Assembly: GCA_038326995.1 (NCBI GenBank)
Contig: JBBQKP010000055.1
Coordinates: 1 to 18,281 of the forward strand
DNA length: 18,281 bases
Source of the DNA: JBBQKP01 sp038326995
GTDB taxonomy: Bacteria; Planctomycetota; Phycisphaerae; Tepidisphaerales; Tepidisphaeraceae
Direction of reading: 5' to 3'
Shown: in pieces, positions 7,327 to 13,807 of the stretch
How the letters are laid out: each line of letters opens with the position of its first letter
Position numbering within the stretch: position 1 is the first letter of the stretch
The notes under the pieces: generated by a model
Databases searched by the model: none
Told to the model about the DNA's origin: nothing
What the model saw: the letters and a program-made list of their open reading frames with translations, nothing else
Program-made: the position numbers and the translations under genes

Positions 7327-7827
7327 ATGACTAAGTTCACTATGAAGTTCACCACGGCCGTCGCCGTCACTGTTCTGGGCCTGTCGGTTATCACCGGTTG
7401 CGAAGAAGAGAAGACGCCCGCACCGTCGGTCGGCACCGGGCCGATGAAGGGCGCCACCGACGCCGCCAGGGATGTCGCGGGCAAGGTCAGCGACAAAGCG
7501 GCCAGCGCGACCGAGACCGTATCTGTCACCGGCGAGAAGGTCGCCGATGACGTTAAAGATGCGACATCTACCGCCGGAGATAACGTCAAGGACGCCGCTG
7601 GCACCGCCAGTGACGCGATTGTCCGCCAGGCCGAGGAGCTCTACAACAAGGCGAAAGCCGCGATCGAAAATGGCAGGCTCGACGAAGCCAAGCCCATGCT
7701 CGAAAAGCTCACCGCACTCAAGGACAAGCTTCCCGCAGATTGGCAGAAGAAAGTCGCCGATCTCGTCGAGCTCGCCAAGACCAAAGGATCAGACGCCATC
7801 AAGAGCCTGACCCCGGGCGCGAATTAA
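7327..7827 (+). CDS. Small lipoprotein with LEA-like helical repeats (166 aa)
   Basis: The N-terminus is a lipoprotein signal: basic MTKFTMK, a hydrophobic core, and the lipobox VITGC with Cys25 as the lipidation site. The middle (about 40-105) is rich in Ala, Asp, Lys, Thr and Val in an 11-residue-like rhythm (DAARDVAGKVSDKA, TGEKVADDVKDATS, GDNVKDAAGTASDA), resembling LEA/apolipoprotein-like amphipathic helices. The C-terminal 60 residues (AEELYNKAKAAIENGRLDEA...) look like a TPR-type helical pair. The function is unknown; it is probably an envelope-anchored helical protein. The ATG at 7327 is preceded by AAGGA seven bases away; the upstream in-frame start at 7300 would disturb the signal peptide. 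A terminator follows at 7881. Confidence 0.82.
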   Translation: MTKFTMKFTTAVAVTVLGLSVITGCEEEKTPAPSVGTGPMKGATDAARDVAGKVSDKAASATETVSVTGEKVADDVKDATSTAGDNVKDAAGTASDAIVRQAEELYNKAKAAIENGRLDEAKPMLEKLTALKDKLPADWQKKVADLVELAKTKGSDAIKSLTPGAN

Positions 7828-7880
7828 CGCTCTGAATGCGGATTCAAATGCTCTGAGTTATCCGCGCCGTCAATATTACC

Positions 7881-7917
7881 TCGGCCGGCTCGAACCCTCG
7901 ATCCGGCCGATTTTCTT
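7881..7917 (+). terminator. Intrinsic terminator after the lipoprotein gene
   Basis: An 8-bp perfect stem TCGGCCGG (7881-7888) with CCGGCCGA (7903-7910), a 14-nt loop, then TTTTCTT. Confidence 0.75.
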
Positions 7918-8035
7918 TCCGAGCCGTCGCACTCGTTTACAAGAGGTGCTACAGTATTGGTGTGATTCGTAAGAGTCAGCACAGGGTAGGTCGATGGTGG
8001 TAGTTCACTGTTGACAATTCTTGTGCTGTGTCACT

Positions 8036-8419
8036 GGGGGCGACCGGCTTCGACCGGATGGCTACAGTGATCGTCGCATGCCCGGGATGCTCACTAGGCC
8101 CGGTTAACAAGGTGAGCAAAACATAACTGCAAGCGAAAACGCTTCGGTTGCCGGTCGCGTTGGCTACAACGCTCCGGTTCGTATGGCTGCCTAAATTAGG
8201 CTGCTCGTGTCAGCGCAGAAGCCTCGGCCGCGTTGAACGTAAAAAGAGGCTGGTCTTGCGACGCAGGCTGTCGTCGCCGGATAAGAAATAACAGACTGCT
8301 CCCTCTCGAAGGCTGTCGATTGCCGCCGAGAGGGATGACGACAAACAATCGACTACGCATGTAGAAGCGGTTATTCGGGTCGTCTCGGGACGGGGGTTCG
8401 ATTCCCCCCGCCTCCACTA
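8036..8419 (+). ncRNA. ssrA: Transfer-messenger RNA (tmRNA)
   Basis: tmRNA rescues ribosomes stalled on broken mRNAs and tags the product for proteolysis. The 5' end GGGGGCG (8036-8042) pairs with CGCCTCC (8409-8415, one G.U) as the acceptor stem, followed by the GACCGGCTTCGACCGG D-like region. The T arm is at 8392-8408 (GGGGG, TTCGATT, CCCCC). The tag frame probably resumes at GCA (8129) and ends at TAA (8192-8194) in a helix GCCTAA/TTAGGC. This gives a 21-residue tag beginning ASENASV and ending APVRMAA, longer than most. A GACTACGCATGTAGAAG segment before the acceptor is typical. The discriminator is A8416; the next three bases are CTA rather than CCA, so CCA is presumably added enzymatically. 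SmpB is not in the window. The resume codon is inferred. Confidence 0.95.
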
Positions 8420-8422
8420 TCA

Positions 8423-8459
8423 AGCCCCGCCGTCGCACCCGCGACGGCGGGGCTTTTTC
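8423..8459 (+). terminator. Strong intrinsic terminator after tmRNA
   Basis: A perfect 14-bp stem: AGCCCCGCCGTCGC (8423-8436), loop ACCC, GCGACGGCGGGGCT (8441-8454), then TTTTC. Confidence 0.95.
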
Positions 8460-9127
8460 TAAAGCAGTCGGAGAGTGCGTCATACAAATTGTCAGCAGCG
8501 AAGCAGCAAACGAGCAGGCTCGACACAACGATCGCCAGCAGTTCTTAGACTTCCTACAGGTTAAGATCGACCGACGCGCGGACTGCATTGGGCATGGCCG
8601 GTGATACCGAACGCCGGACGGACTTGCCATTGCTAAACGACGCTTTGTTGCGCCAATCTTATGAGCAGTTTAAAGCTCCCGTTTCGTGACGAAGCAAGTT
8701 TGATCCTTCACGTCCTTCGCACAGTGGACGACAACATGGACTTGTCATGAGGTGGAAATGTGCCATAAACCGCTCTACTTCTTGTTGTCATCCTTCAACA
8801 TCGGCTTGCTTGGACTTTGCAATCGCTCGTTGATCGCGTCGGCCTTCCAATGTGCTGGACTACTCGCCTTGAGAGATGCCCAGCAACTTTGGGGAACTCC
8901 ACAATCCAACGTCGCGATTCTTAGATCACTTCGTACGGCCAAATCTTGCGGTGCCTCTGTTCAACGATTACCCAAATTTTTGAAAACATGGCCGATTTTT
9001 TCGGATTTATTCTGAAATTGCCGCGCGTTCTCTCAAGCGATCTGTCTGACGGCTCGATACGCGTATTGGGCACGACCTCCCGTGTCTAAGCAGGCTTCAC
9101 TAATCATTCTCCGAAATAACAATTGAC
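8460..9127. other. Intergenic with decayed fba fragment
   Basis: There is no intact gene. The region holds the fba 3'-end remnant at 8768-8846. The frame 8752-9015 reads across that remnant on the wrong strand and is not a credible gene. The rest shows nothing I recognise. Confidence 0.55.
8768..8846 (-). pseudogene. Fragment of a second fba copy (3' end only)
   Basis: This 79-bp stretch aligns without gaps to 10274-10352, the end of the intact fba gene, with about 62 identical positions by hand count. Read on the minus strand it gives KADAINERLQ, then SPSKPM, then DNKK and a TAG stop (8777-8775). The intact gene reads KADVINKQWE, KLGKPM, YNKK and TAA. The seven bases after the stop (AACCGCT on the plus strand) are also shared. 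Upstream of the KADAIN stretch the similarity fades and no start is present, so it is a remnant of a duplicated or recombined aldolase gene. Confidence 0.7.
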
Positions 9128-10171
9128 ATGCAGCACAAACTTGTAGAAATCACAGGGAACGTCTCGGGCATCACTCGCCGCGGGCTCACCGATATTCAGC
9201 GCGTCACGGGGCTGACGAAGATTCTCGCACTCAATGCGCAGATCGAGGCGGCGCGTGCGGGCGAAATGGGCAGAGGCTTTGCGATCGTCGCAAAAGAAGT
9301 CGGCACGATATCGGACCGTATTCGCGTGATCGCCGACACGCTCACCGATAGCCTTACTGCACAATTAACAACGCTCGATGAAATCAGTTCGAGTCTGGTC
9401 GTGAACGCCCGCGGCGAGCGTCTGGCGGACCTTTCTTTCAACATGATCGAAATCATCGACCGCAACCTGTACGAACGCTCTTGCGACGTGCGATGGTGGG
9501 CGACGGACGCGGCGGTCGTGTCCGCGGTGACGCAGCCGAGCCCGAAAACCGCTTCATTCGCGACCGAACGGCTGGGCGTCATTCTGGATGCCTACACCGT
9601 CTACGCCGACATCTGGATCGCCGACGCTTCAGGCAAGGTCGTCGCCACCGGTCGGCCCGGTCAGTTCCCGGCCGCCGTCGGCGCGAACGTCCGTCAATCG
9701 CAGTGGTTCATAAACGCCCTTTCCACGCGCGACGGCTCGCAGTTCGTAGTCGATGACATCGCGATTTGCCCGCAGCTCGCGAACAAGACCGTCGCGACCT
9801 ATGCCGCGGCGATTCGCGAAGGAGGCATGAACACCGGACGCGTGATCGGCGTGATCGGCATCCACTTCGACTGGCAGTCGCAGGCGCAGGTGGTGGTCGA
9901 TCGGGTTCGGCTGGCGGATGAGGATCGAAAGTCGTCGCGATGCATGATCTTGGATTCGCACGGCACCGTCATCGCCTCGAGCGATCGACGCGGCATCCTG
10001 ACCGAGCGGTTCGATCTCAAACGTGAATCAACGGACAAAACCCCCGATAAAACGACCGGCTTTTTTGTCACCCGCGATACTGTCGTGGGCTACGCCCTCA
10101 CGCCGGGCTACGAGACCTATAAGGGCCTGGGCTGGTGGGGTGTGATCACGCAGCCGATAAAACAGAAATAG
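9128..10171 (+). CDS. Chemoreceptor-like protein: N-terminal MCP signalling tip, C-terminal Cache-type sensor (347 aa)
   Basis: Residues 29-58 contain the hallmark hairpin tip of methyl-accepting chemotaxis proteins (LALNAQIEAARAGEMGRGFA), which contacts CheW and CheA. Residues about 100-345 (from LADLSFNMIEIIDRNLYERS through GWWGVIT) look like a double-Cache-type ligand-binding region, with YADIWIADASGKVVATG and SRCMILDSHGTVIASS as the strand-turn-strand halves. No signal peptide or membrane helix is seen, so it should be cytosolic, with the order of domains reversed relative to classical receptors. The helix before the tip is only 28 residues, so the signalling module is short and apparently lacks long methylation helices; it may be N-terminally shortened. 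The start is the first ATG after an in-frame stop at 9101, with no ribosome site. The partial and intact fba copies lie on either side. No che genes are present in the window. Confidence 0.78.
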   Translation: MQHKLVEITGNVSGITRRGLTDIQRVTGLTKILALNAQIEAARAGEMGRGFAIVAKEVGTISDRIRVIADTLTDSLTAQLTTLDEISSSLVVNARGERLADLSFNMIEIIDRNLYERSCDVRWWATDAAVVSAVTQPSPKTASFATERLGVILDAYTVYADIWIADASGKVVATGRPGQFPAAVGANVRQSQWFINALSTRDGSQFVVDDIAICPQLANKTVATYAAAIREGGMNTGRVIGVIGIHFDWQSQAQVVVDRVRLADEDRKSSRCMILDSHGTVIASSDRRGILTERFDLKRESTDKTPDKTTGFFVTRDTVVGYALTPGYETYKGLGWWGVITQPIKQK

Positions 10172-10280
10172 ACTTGACGAGGCCTGTTGATCTCGCAGAT
10201 TCAGATCGCTCATAAACGAAACCGAGTCGCGAGTGGCCCGGCTGAACGTTAGGGTCTGTGATGAAGTTGCGCGAACCGCT

Positions 10281-11297
10281 TTACTTCTTGTTGTAATGCT
10301 TAGGCATCGGCTTGCCGAGTTTTTCCCACTGCTTGTTGATCACGTCGGCCTTGCCGGCACTGTTGAGCATATGAAGTTTTCGCTGCACCATCTTGGTGAT
10401 CGCTTCACGCGCGGGCCCGAGATAATTACGCGGGTCGAACTCGGCGGGCTTGGTCGCGAAGACTTCGCGAATCTTGGCGGTCATCGCCAGTCGAAGGTCG
10501 GTATCGATGTTGACCTTGCACACGCCGTACTTGCTAACAGCCATGTGGATCTGGTCTTCGGGCACGCCCTTGGCGTTGGGCATCGCGCCGCCGTACTTGT
10601 TGACCAGGTCGATGAATTCCTGGGGCACGCTGCTGCTGCCGTGCATCACCAAGGGCAGGCCCGGACACGTCTTCATGATTTCTTCAATGCGGTCGAATGC
10701 GAGCTTGGCTTCATGTTTGAACTTGAATGCGCCATGGCTCGTGCCGATCGCGACTGCGAGCGAATCGCACTTGGTTCGCGCCCAGAATTCCTTGGCGGCG
10801 ACGGGATCGGTCAGGAATTTCTCGACGTTCTTTTCGTACTCATGGGCGTCCATGCCGACAACGTCCTCTTCAATCCCGCCGAGCATTCCCAGCTCCGCTT
10901 CGACGACCACGCCCGCGTCATGCGCCAGCTTTACCGCGTCGGCGGTCAGCGTGACGTTGTGCTCGAATTCGTGGTGACTGCCGTCGATCATCACACTCGT
11001 GTAGCCGTCGTTGATACAGCTCTGGATGAGTTCGAGCGTGTCGCCGTGGTCACAGTGAACTGAGATCGGCAAATCCGGATATTCCGCCACTCCCGCGTCG
11101 ATGATCGCCTTTAGATAGCGGATGTTGGCATACTTTCGCGCGCCCTTGCTGATCTGAAGAATGAGCGGGCTTTTCTCCTTCGCGCAGGCGTCGAGAATCG
11201 ACTGTGCGAGTTCCATGTTGTTCACGTTGAACGCGCCGACAGCGAATCCGCCGTCGTATGCGAGATCAAACATCGCTTTGGTTGTCATCAGGGGCAT
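10281..11297 (-). CDS. fba: Class II fructose-bisphosphate aldolase (338 aa)
   Basis: This is the zinc-dependent glycolytic/gluconeogenic enzyme cleaving fructose 1,6-bisphosphate to DHAP and glyceraldehyde 3-phosphate. Visible motifs are HCDHGD (81-86, catalytic Asp83 and zinc ligand His84), EAELG (133-137), GTSHGAFK (185-192, His188), MHGSSS (218-223, His219) and KVNIDTD for the phosphate and active-site region. The C-terminus is KHYNKK. The length fits the family. The start at 11297 is supported by AAAGGA eight bases upstream. It is transcribed away from the PepSY gene and convergent with the chemoreceptor-like gene. A 79-bp decayed copy of its 3' end lies at 8768-8846. The repeated CAC/GAC-rich plus-strand frame (10233-11063) is only its shadow. 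Confidence 0.95.
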   Translation of the reverse strand: MPLMTTKAMFDLAYDGGFAVGAFNVNNMELAQSILDACAKEKSPLILQISKGARKYANIRYLKAIIDAGVAEYPDLPISVHCDHGDTLELIQSCINDGYTSVMIDGSHHEFEHNVTLTADAVKLAHDAGVVVEAELGMLGGIEEDVVGMDAHEYEKNVEKFLTDPVAAKEFWARTKCDSLAVAIGTSHGAFKFKHEAKLAFDRIEEIMKTCPGLPLVMHGSSSVPQEFIDLVNKYGGAMPNAKGVPEDQIHMAVSKYGVCKVNIDTDLRLAMTAKIREVFATKPAEFDPRNYLGPAREAITKMVQRKLHMLNSAGKADVINKQWEKLGKPMPKHYNKK

Positions 11298-11669
11298 TGT
11301 GGTTTTCCTTTGAGATCGAACTTGGTTTCGGCGGGCGGATTCACACGATTGTCCGCGTTCTGCCGAAATGCGTCCAACAGCAAACTACACCATCCGTCTT
11401 GGCAATGCCACTGGTGGGCGATGACTATGCTGTGAAGTCGAGGCATTCGAATCGCGATTCGCGCGCGATGGCGATGCGCCATCGAAGTGTCCGCGCGACG
11501 CCGGGCGTCGTGCGGGCGTCGTGCGGGCGTCGTGCGGGAACATTATCCAAAAGAGGCCGACGACGTTACGCCCGGTTTCGGAATTATTTACAGACATCCA
11601 GGCGATGGTTCATAGGGCAACCCGCGGTAACTTAACTTGCCTCGAAATTGGCCTTTCACCGGAAACGAT
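11298..11669. other. Divergent intergenic region with an 11-bp repeat
   Basis: It separates minus-strand fba from the plus-strand PepSY gene and must hold both promoters, none of which I can place firmly. The only distinct structure is the 11-bp direct repeat at 11503-11535. Confidence 0.5.
11503..11535. repeat. 11-bp tandem repeat, three copies
   Basis: GGGCGTCGTGC is repeated three times in perfect tandem, followed by a partial GGG. The period is not a multiple of three, as expected for non-coding DNA. Confidence 0.9.
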
Positions 11670-12230
11670 ATGTCTCTACGAAAATCTCTTACTTCGCTGC
11701 ACACGATCCTCGCCGCGTTCTTCCTGCCGATGGGCATCATGTACGCCATCACAGGCGGGCTGTACGGCCTGGACGTCAAGGGCGGTTACGACGTCGTCGA
11801 GCACACGCTCACGCTCGACAAGCCGCTGCCCGCCGATCTCGCGGGGCTGGTCACGATCGCCCAGCAGGAACTCGGCGCCCGAAACATCGCGCTCCCCACC
11901 GGCAGTGCGGGCGTTCGCAAAATCGGATCGTCCTTCCAGCTCGAATGGTCCGGCTCGCGGCGCGACGTCGAACTCGCGTCCACCAGCCAGCCCAACATCG
12001 CAATGCTCAAGATCAAAGACACCGACGCCCATCGGTTCTTCGTTCAACTGCATAAGGCCAAAGGCGCGCCGGCGTTCAAGTGGTTCGCGGCCGTCTGGAT
12101 GGTCGGACTCGTCCTCCTGTTCCTCACGGGCGGCGTGCTTGCGATGGCGGCGAAGCCGTTCCGCAAACTCGCGATCCCGTCGGCCGTCCTGGGAATCTTG
12201 AGCTTCGTCGTGCTGGCATGGATCAGTTGA
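11670..12230 (+). CDS. PepSY-associated transmembrane protein (186 aa)
   Basis: There are three predicted membrane helices: residues 10-32 (LHTILAAFFLPMGIMYAITGGLY), 137-160 (FKWFAAVWMVGLVLLFLTGG) and 167-185. Between the first two sits an extracytoplasmic domain of about 100 residues with PepSY-like character (LVTIAQQELGARNIALP, FQLEWSGSRRDVELAS). The HT.L...F.LP...AITG pattern in helix 1 and the LH..KG segment before helix 2 are typical of PepSY-TM proteins. Members are linked to iron or reductase functions or peptidase inhibition, but nothing here specifies the role. I chose the ATG at 11670 over the TTG at 11637 because it starts the basic MSLRKS segment just before helix 1; GGAA lies just upstream. 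Confidence 0.72.
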   Translation: MSLRKSLTSLHTILAAFFLPMGIMYAITGGLYGLDVKGGYDVVEHTLTLDKPLPADLAGLVTIAQQELGARNIALPTGSAGVRKIGSSFQLEWSGSRRDVELASTSQPNIAMLKIKDTDAHRFFVQLHKAKGAPAFKWFAAVWMVGLVLLFLTGGVLAMAAKPFRKLAIPSAVLGILSFVVLAWIS

Positions 12231-12408
12231 GTTGGGCTTGATCGGTCGTCGTCGAATCGCGATGGAAACCTAACGTCTTGATCGGGCGGTCGAAAGATTT
12301 TCGCGTTTCGTTTGGCACCTCACGGGCCGGGGTTTCATATTGGATTGTAATCGTTTGGTTTGCACACACCGCTGCGGCTCGTCACTAAAGTTATCTCTTT
12401 GAAAAAAA

Positions 12409-12651
12409 TCACTCCTCGACTTTCGTCATTGCACGAACCTCATCCATCGCGCGAAGCTTCACGATCCGCAACGCCGGCTCTAGAGCGCTGTTGCTATAGA
12501 ACCTGAGTTTCCCCACCTCCATTGTCGGCAACACGTCCGCCACGTTCAGCATCCGGTTCAGCTCAAAATCGGCCGGGATATTCATCCGCACGCTAAGCTT
12601 CACGACCAACGACTCCGACGAAGGCTCCTTCAACTTCAACGTCCGCGGCAC
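12409..12651 (-). CDS. Short hypothetical ORF, possibly a gene remnant (80 aa)
   Basis: I do not recognise the family. Codon third positions are GC-rich like the real genes nearby, and the sequence is a normal amino acid mix (SLVVKLSVRMNIPADFELN, ALEPALRIVKLRAMDEV), so it may be coding. The first usable start is GTG at 12651 without a ribosome site. The same frame reads on upstream as plausible protein (FERLGRFPRRPHYVAV) to a stop near 12710 with no start codon, which suggests a truncated or frameshifted gene. There are no signal peptide or membrane segments. It could also be chance. Confidence 0.35.
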   Translation of the reverse strand: MPRTLKLKEPSSESLVVKLSVRMNIPADFELNRMLNVADVLPTMEVGKLRFYSNSALEPALRIVKLRAMDEVRAMTKVEE

Positions 12652-12762
12652 GGCGACGTAGTGGGGTCGACGCGGAAAACGCCCGAGCCTTTCGAATGGC
12701 CTTAACTTTCAAGTGGCGACGAGTCGCGGCAAAAAGATCCCTGTTGCGATCCGCGAATTGAA

Positions 12763-12779
12763 AAGGTTATGATAACTTT
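12763..12779 (+). promoter_or_regulatory. Palindromic operator over -10 and start of the toxin-antitoxin operon
   Basis: AAGGTTAT-G-ATAACTTT is an inverted repeat with 8-bp arms and a single mismatch. It contains the -10 hexamer TATGAT (12768-12773), and the antitoxin ATG follows at 12780. A weak -35 (TTGCGA, 12744-12749) lies upstream. Transcription would start at or within a base or two of the ATG, making the mRNA leaderless. Autoregulation by the antitoxin or complex is the inferred role. Confidence 0.5.
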
Positions 12780-13097
12780 ATGCGAAGCATCGTCATCGAT
12801 CCGAATATCTGCAACGGCCTGCCGACCATCGAAGGCACACGCATCACCGCACAGACCGTGCTCGAATTCCTCTCGGCCGGCGACAGTATCGACGACATCC
12901 TTACCTATTACCCGTCGCTCGAGCGAGATGATGTACTCGCTTGCCTGACCTACTCTGCCAGACTGCTCAAACACCATTTCACGGTTCAGATGACCGGGCA
13001 GGTGACCGGGCAGGTGACCGGGCAGGTGACCGGGCAGGTGACCGGGCAGGTGACCGGGCAGGTGACCGGGCAGGTGACCGGGCAGGCAGTCGCATGA
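12780..13097 (+). CDS. DUF433-family antitoxin with TGQV-repeat tail (105 aa)
   Basis: Residues 1-66 form a DUF433 domain: IVIDPNICNGLPTIEGTRIT, then LEFLSAGDSIDDILTYYPSL, then DDVLACLTYSARLL. These small winged-helix-like proteins pair with DUF5615 PIN-like toxins. The partner gene follows with an ATGA overlap (13094-13097), so the two are translationally coupled. Typical members end soon after the ...L.YAA helix. Here a tail of about 35 residues follows, consisting almost wholly of eight TGQ(V) units. There is no room for a ribosome site between the predicted promoter and the ATG, so the message is probably leaderless. The product should neutralise the toxin and repress its own promoter through the palindrome at 12763-12779. 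Confidence 0.87.
   Translation: MRSIVIDPNICNGLPTIEGTRITAQTVLEFLSAGDSIDDILTYYPSLERDDVLACLTYSARLLKHHFTVQMTGQVTGQVTGQVTGQVTGQVTGQVTGQVTGQAVA
12993..13085 (+). repeat. 12-bp tandem repeat (eight units) in the antitoxin gene
   Basis: ACCGGGCAGGTG is repeated seven times perfectly, plus a final ACCGGGCAG. It encodes TGQV in the antitoxin frame. In the frame of the downstream toxin it is also stop-free and would read as DRAG-type units. Confidence 0.95.
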
Positions 13098-13441
13098 AGG
13101 GATTCCTAATCGATGAAAATCTCCCAGAGAACCTGACGTTTACGCCCTCACTCTCCGTTACTCACTCGGCCGTGCTGGGTGTAAGCGTGACGGACGAAAC
13201 GCTCTGGATGCACGCCAAAGCCAATGAACTCGTCATCGTCTCGAAGGATGCTGATTTCTCGCACCGCATGATGATCAATGAGCCGCCACCGTGGGTGGTG
13301 CATCTGCGATTCGGAAACATGCGATTGAATGAGTACCACCGACTGCTCTCGCGGGTCTGGCCGGCCGTGGAGGCATCATTGATCACACACAAATTGGTCT
13401 GCGTCTATCAAGATCGCATCGAGTCTTTCGGATCAAAGTAG
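13094..13441 (+). CDS. DUF5615 PIN-like toxin (115 aa)
   Basis: A small PIN-fold protein, predicted to be a metal-dependent ribonuclease toxin. The N-terminal FLIDENLPENL motif carries the first acidic cluster (Asp6, Glu7). A TDETLWMHAKANELVIVSKDADF segment (about residues 34-56) has the conserved SKDADF acidic pair, and a VVHLRFGNM strand follows. Length is normal for the family. The start ATG at 13094 overlaps the antitoxin stop (ATGA), as usual in these operons. The reading frame happens to be open back to an ATG at 12941 through the repeat array, but the conserved domain begins at 13094. No ribosome site is clear, so coupling with the antitoxin is likely. Confidence 0.87.
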   Translation: MKGFLIDENLPENLTFTPSLSVTHSAVLGVSVTDETLWMHAKANELVIVSKDADFSHRMMINEPPPWVVHLRFGNMRLNEYHRLLSRVWPAVEASLITHKLVCVYQDRIESFGSK

Positions 13442-13519
13442 TCCGTCGCTCTCGAATAGGACATCACGGGCCTTATTCGTCAACGTCTCGATTATCACCC
13501 AATCTTGCCTCGAAATGTT

Positions 13520-13681
13520 TCACTGCTTTGCAGCTTTGATGAACGCCGCCCCTGTGATTTGAGCTTTCGGCACGCGATCGATCGTCACATCAAACGGCTG
13601 ATTAATCGGCAGATCCACCGCGATTCGGGCACGATCACCTTACCGTCAAAAATGGCCTCGCAGTGTCCGAGACACAATCAT
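13520..13681 (-). pseudogene. Frameshifted antitoxin-like gene (AF2212-type)
   Basis: On the minus strand an ATG at 13681 reads MIVSRTLRGHF and then meets TGA after a run of five T. Dropping one T continues as DGKVIVPES. A missing base follows, after which the first frame resumes as VDLPINQPFDVTIDRVPKAQ and runs to a TGA at 13522-13520. The pieces join into the pattern ..G.FDGKVIVP(E)xPVDLP.N....VTI, typical of small AF2212-type antitoxins. So the gene carries a +1 and a -1 shift and is interrupted. About 22 codons of open frame continue on the same strand beyond it (near 13490-13440), perhaps a partner remnant. The family assignment is moderate; the two frame changes are directly visible. 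Confidence 0.55.
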
Positions 13682-13807
13682 CAGTTCATCGCACCAAGTC
13701 AAAAAGGCCACCAAACTTCAAAGGGAGATTGATTGACCGCTCTCAATCGGCGCGAACTCGGTTACTGCCTCGCCCAAAACGCGTGATTGCGGTAGAGTTC
13801 GCACGCG

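Larger units (their letters stand above)
12231..12779. other. Low-gene-density stretch with one doubtful ORF
   Basis: Apart from the short minus-strand frame at 12409-12651 (listed separately) and the promoter/operator of the toxin-antitoxin pair at its right end, I see no recognisable gene, tRNA or repeat. Confidence 0.4.

Noticed and set aside
8390..8416. Separate tRNA gene
   Set aside because: The GTTCGATTC T-loop and acceptor strand belong to tmRNA and pair with its 5' end at 8036.
8196..8630. 144-residue minus-strand ORF containing GGIEPPSRDD
   Set aside because: It lies antisense to the 3' half of tmRNA and its terminator; this type of sequence is a well-known false protein from tmRNA/tRNA-like regions.
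8752..9015. 87-residue plus-strand ORF
   Set aside because: Its start overlaps the fba remnant in antisense (PLYFLLSSFNIGLL mirrors the aldolase tail); no independent evidence of coding.
10233..11063. 276-residue plus-strand ORF
   Set aside because: Antisense to intact fba with all its active-site motifs.
12993..13085. CRISPR array
   Set aside because: Units are contiguous 12-mers with no spacers, as are the other arrays in the window; no cas genes.
12941..13093. N-terminal extension of the toxin through the repeat array
   Set aside because: Kept only as a possibility in the findings; the conserved domain starts at 13094 with a classical ATGA overlap, and the open frame is explained by the stop-free 12-bp unit.
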